Positions 6,215 through 8,129 of a stretch of 8,129 nucleotides of DNA are shown here, in pieces. The notes under the pieces are model-generated. The model made no database searches and was not told where the DNA came from. It saw only the letters and a list, made by a program, of their open reading frames with translations. Numbering within the stretch: position 1 is the stretch's first letter; each line of letters begins with the position of its first letter. The translations under genes and the position numbers were made by a program. Source of the stretch: Syntrophus sp964555065 (lineage in GTDB: Bacteria; Desulfobacterota; Syntrophia; Syntrophales; Syntrophaceae); assembly GCA_964555065.1 (NCBI GenBank), contig CAZKRB010000090.1:1-8129 (forward strand), given 5' to 3'.

Positions 6215-7657
6215 ATGAGCGCTCGCAAAATTACCATCGAACCCGTGACGAGAATCGAGGGTCACGGGCGCGTTACGATTCATTTGAACGAACAGGGGGA
6301 GGTTGAACAGACCTTTTTCCATGTGGACGAGTTCCGCGGCCTGGAAAAATTCACCGAGGGGCACCCCCATCACGAGATGCCCCAGATCACCCAGCGCATC
6401 TGCGGCATCTGCCCGGTGAGCCACCACCTGGCGGCCGCCAAGGCCTGCGACAATGTGGCCCGCACGGCGCCCACCCGGCCGGCGAATCTTCTGCGCGAGC
6501 TGATGCATATGGGGCAGATGATCCAGTCCCACGGGATGCATTTTTTCCATCTCGCGGCGCCTGATCTGCTGCTGGGCTTCGATGCCGATCCCGCGGAGCG
6601 CAACGTCTTCGGAATCGTCAAGGCAAATCCGGAGCTGGCCCTCAAAGCCGTCAATCTGCGCCGTTACGGCCAGCAGATCATCGAGCGCCTGGGCGGAGGC
6701 AAGCGCATTCACCCCAATCTCGCCGTTCCCGGCGGCGTCAACGGCCCCCTGAGCAGTTCGGACCGCGATGCCATTGCTTCCGAACTGGACGAGATGATTG
6801 AGATCGGCAAGATCGCAGTCCACATCGCCCGAAGCTGGCTTGAGTCGAACAAGGACTTGGCCGAGGCCTTCGCTTCTTTCCCCTCCAATTACATGGGGCT
6901 CGTGGACGAGGAGGGCGGCCTGCAGCTCTATGACGGAGAAATCCGGGTGAGGGACGCTCAGGGGAAATTCCTGGCTCAGTTCAAGGCGGAATACTACCTC
7001 CAGTATATCGCCGAGCACGTGGAGCCCTGGTCGTTCCTCAAGCATCCTTACTACCGCCAGCAGGGCTTCCCGCAGGGGTTCTACCGCGTCGGTCCGCTGG
7101 GGCGCCTGAATGTCATCGACAAAATCGGCACCCCCATGGCCAACGAGGAGTTCAAGCACTTCCGGACAATCAACGGCGGCCGGCCCGTCGAAGGGTCCCT
7201 CTATTACCACTATGCCCGGATGATCGAAGTCCTGTACAGCCTCGAACGCGTCGGCCAGTTGCTGGATGATCCCGACATCCTCTCGAATGACATCCGCACC
7301 TATCCGACGAATCTCCAGATGCAGATTCCCGGACAGGGCGTAGGCGTGATCGAAGCCCCCCGCGGGACGTTGATCCACGACTACGGTACCGACGAAAACG
7401 GCATCTTGACCCGCGTCAACCTCATCGTGGCCACGGGTCACAACCACTGGGCCATGCACAAGGCGTCGGGAGCGGTGGCAAAGGCCTTTGTGAAGGGCAA
7501 CGAGCTGACCGGGGGGATGCTCAACCGGGTCGAGGCGGCAATCCGCTGTTACGATCCCTGCCTTTCCTGCTCCACTCATGCCATCGGCAAGATGCCGCTG
7601 GAAATATCGCTGATTGCCGCGGACGGCGCCGTGCTGGACCGCATCGCCCGCGGATGA
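6215..7657 (+). CDS. hoxH: [NiFe] hydrogenase large subunit, HoxH-like (group 3d type)
   Basis: Catalytic subunit that binds the Ni-Fe(CN)2CO site and interconverts H2 with protons and electrons. It has 480 residues, normal for HoxH. AGGAG at 6203-6207 lies seven bases before the ATG. The N-terminus has the family motif EPVTRIEGHGRV (residues 9-20). The first metal-binding motif is RICGICPVSHH with Cys63 and Cys66; the second is DPCLSCSTH with Cys449 and Cys452 ending at His455. The metal ligands are therefore all present. A further 25 residues (456-480, beginning AIGKMPLEIS) form the C-terminal extension that a maturation protease removes after His455 once nickel is inserted; a candidate protease is the next gene. 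The FHVDEFRGLEKFTEGHP segment and the short partner subunit favour the cytoplasmic bidirectional group over membrane uptake enzymes. The exact subgroup needs a tree, as group 3c and 3d relatives share many motifs. Confidence 0.95.
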   Translation: MSARKITIEPVTRIEGHGRVTIHLNEQGEVEQTFFHVDEFRGLEKFTEGHPHHEMPQITQRICGICPVSHHLAAAKACDNVARTAPTRPANLLRELMHMGQMIQSHGMHFFHLAAPDLLLGFDADPAERNVFGIVKANPELALKAVNLRRYGQQIIERLGGGKRIHPNLAVPGGVNGPLSSSDRDAIASELDEMIEIGKIAVHIARSWLESNKDLAEAFASFPSNYMGLVDEEGGLQLYDGEIRVRDAQGKFLAQFKAEYYLQYIAEHVEPWSFLKHPYYRQQGFPQGFYRVGPLGRLNVIDKIGTPMANEEFKHFRTINGGRPVEGSLYYHYARMIEVLYSLERVGQLLDDPDILSNDIRTYPTNLQMQIPGQGVGVIEAPRGTLIHDYGTDENGILTRVNLIVATGHNHWAMHKASGAVAKAFVKGNELTGGMLNRVEAAIRCYDPCLSCSTHAIGKMPLEISLIAADGAVLDRIARG

Positions 7658-7712
7658 GCGTCGCACCCGCTGACGGCGAAGGGAAGTTCGGCCGCGGGAG
7701 CGGGGCCAAGGT

Positions 7713-7736
7713 ACGGCGCCCGTAACAAAGCGCCGT
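7713..7736 (+). other. Hairpin in the hoxH-hoxW gap
   Basis: ACGGCGC (7713-7719) pairs exactly with GCGCCGT (7730-7736) around a 10-base loop; two outer pairs (GT 7711-7712 with AC 7738-7739) can extend it past a bulged G. No T-run follows. It is a modest structure and may be an mRNA-end or processing element for hoxH. Confidence 0.35.
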
Positions 7737-7796
7737 GACAAAACCGGGAAAGTGCGCCGCGGACCGGCGTCTTGTCCGATCCATCTTCACCAGGGA

Positions 7797-7829
7797 GAGG
7801 CGGAGGAAGAGAAACTCTTCCCCCGCCTC
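7797..7829 (+). promoter_or_regulatory. Strong hairpin just upstream of the protease gene
   Basis: Bases 7797-7811 pair with 7815-7829 over 15 positions with one A:C mismatch (7804 with 7822), around an AAA loop. The 5' arm contains GGAGGAAGAG, the only purine-rich ribosome-binding-like stretch in the gap, and would be sequestered. No T-run follows, so intrinsic termination is unlikely. It may act as an RNA-processing or stability element setting protease expression below that of the hydrogenase subunits. Confidence 0.5.
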
Positions 7830-7856
7830 GCGCCCTGCAATTCCTTAACAATCTCC

Positions 7857-8129
7857 ATGACTCCAATGAAGCGAACCCTTGTAGCAGGCTTCGGCAACCT
7901 GGACCGCGCCGACGACGGCGTCGCCTTTCATGTCGTCAATGCGCTGAGGCGCCGGCTGGGGCAGGCGGCCCTGGATGAGGACAGTACCGGGCTGGAGGAC
8001 CTCGGGACCCCGTCGGACTCCATCTTTGTCAATCAGCTGGCCCCGGAAATGATCGATCTGCTGGCCGACTATGACCAGGTTGTCTTCGTGGACGCCCATG
8101 TCGACCCGGCCCTGGAGGAGCTTCACTGC
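7857..8129 (+). CDS. hoxW: Hydrogenase maturation protease, HoxW/HycI-like, 3'-truncated by the window edge
   Basis: Endopeptidase that removes the C-terminal tail of the hydrogenase large subunit after nickel insertion. The frame is open from 7857 to the last base, giving 91 residues of a protein usually about 150-200 long. The N-terminus KRTLVAGFGNLDRADDGV is the family's GxGN...DDG motif; Asp20 corresponds to the nickel-sensing acidic residue (Glu16 in E. coli HybD). QVVFVDAH follows, with Asp79 matching the second metal-binding acid (Asp62 in HybD). The third ligand, a His, would lie beyond the edge. Position after hoxH agrees with the 25-residue extension seen there. The start is uncertain: ATG at 7857 gives MTPMKRT, while ATG at 7866 gives MKRTLVAG, closer to the family norm; neither has a Shine-Dalgarno site nearby and no alternative in-frame start lies close upstream. 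Confidence 0.88.
   Translation, partial: MTPMKRTLVAGFGNLDRADDGVAFHVVNALRRRLGQAALDEDSTGLEDLGTPSDSIFVNQLAPEMIDLLADYDQVVFVDAHVDPALEELHC

Noticed and set aside
5771..7741. Open frame of about 656 codons on the minus strand opposite hoxY/hoxH
   Set aside because: It lies antisense to two strongly conserved hydrogenase genes and its translation resembles no protein family; long antisense frames are common in GC-rich coding sequence.
7772..7978. 68-codon + strand open frame across the protease start
   Set aside because: The correct frame begins at 7857 and carries GFGNLDRADDG; the other frame is low-complexity and Arg/Pro rich.

Overview
The window looks like part of the genome of an anaerobic, formate- and hydrogen-metabolising bacterium. 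Its moderately high GC, AGGAGG-type ribosome binding sites and gene content (formate dehydrogenase, an oxalate/formate-type porter, a Hox-type soluble [NiFe] hydrogenase) would fit a syntrophic or sulfate-reducing Desulfobacterota lineage such as the Syntrophus/Smithella group. That assignment is inference from gene content; no phylogenetic marker is present.

Layout. Bases 1-1635 hold the 3' part of a formate dehydrogenase catalytic subunit gene, which enters the window already open and is followed by a 12-bp hairpin. Bases 1829-3085 encode a 12-helix major facilitator of the oxalate:formate antiporter (OFA) family with its own AT-rich leader. Bases 3086-3857 are a 772-base non-coding interval containing a terminator-like hairpin, a perfect 14-bp-arm palindrome, a possible decayed coding remnant, a GC-rich structured patch, a 15-bp tandem repeat, a sigma70-like promoter and a Crp/Fnr-like dyad. 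Bases 3858-7657 are a tight three-gene hydrogenase operon: a HoxU/NuoG-like iron-sulfur protein, a HoxY-like small subunit and a HoxH-like large subunit. After a 199-base gap with strong hairpins, a HoxW-like maturation protease starts at 7857 and runs off the end. All genes are on the + strand.

How the genes may work together. Formate dehydrogenase interconverts formate and CO2; the MFS protein plausibly moves formate or a related carboxylate across the membrane; the hydrogenase interconverts H2 with protons and electrons through a chain of five predicted Fe-S clusters in the HoxU/NuoG-like subunit. HoxH carries a 25-residue C-terminal extension after its last Cys-x2-Cys-x2-His motif, and the HoxW-like protease next door is the expected enzyme to remove it.

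Most notable points. The hydrogenase operon has no HoxF/HoxE (NAD-binding diaphorase) genes in the window, and its electron-transfer subunit is a long 594-residue form combining a HoxU-style front with a shortened, Mo-site-less NuoG tail. The electron acceptor is therefore open; NAD through a diaphorase encoded elsewhere, or coupling to formate dehydrogenase, are both possible. I see no CRISPR array, tRNA, rRNA or intact mobile element.
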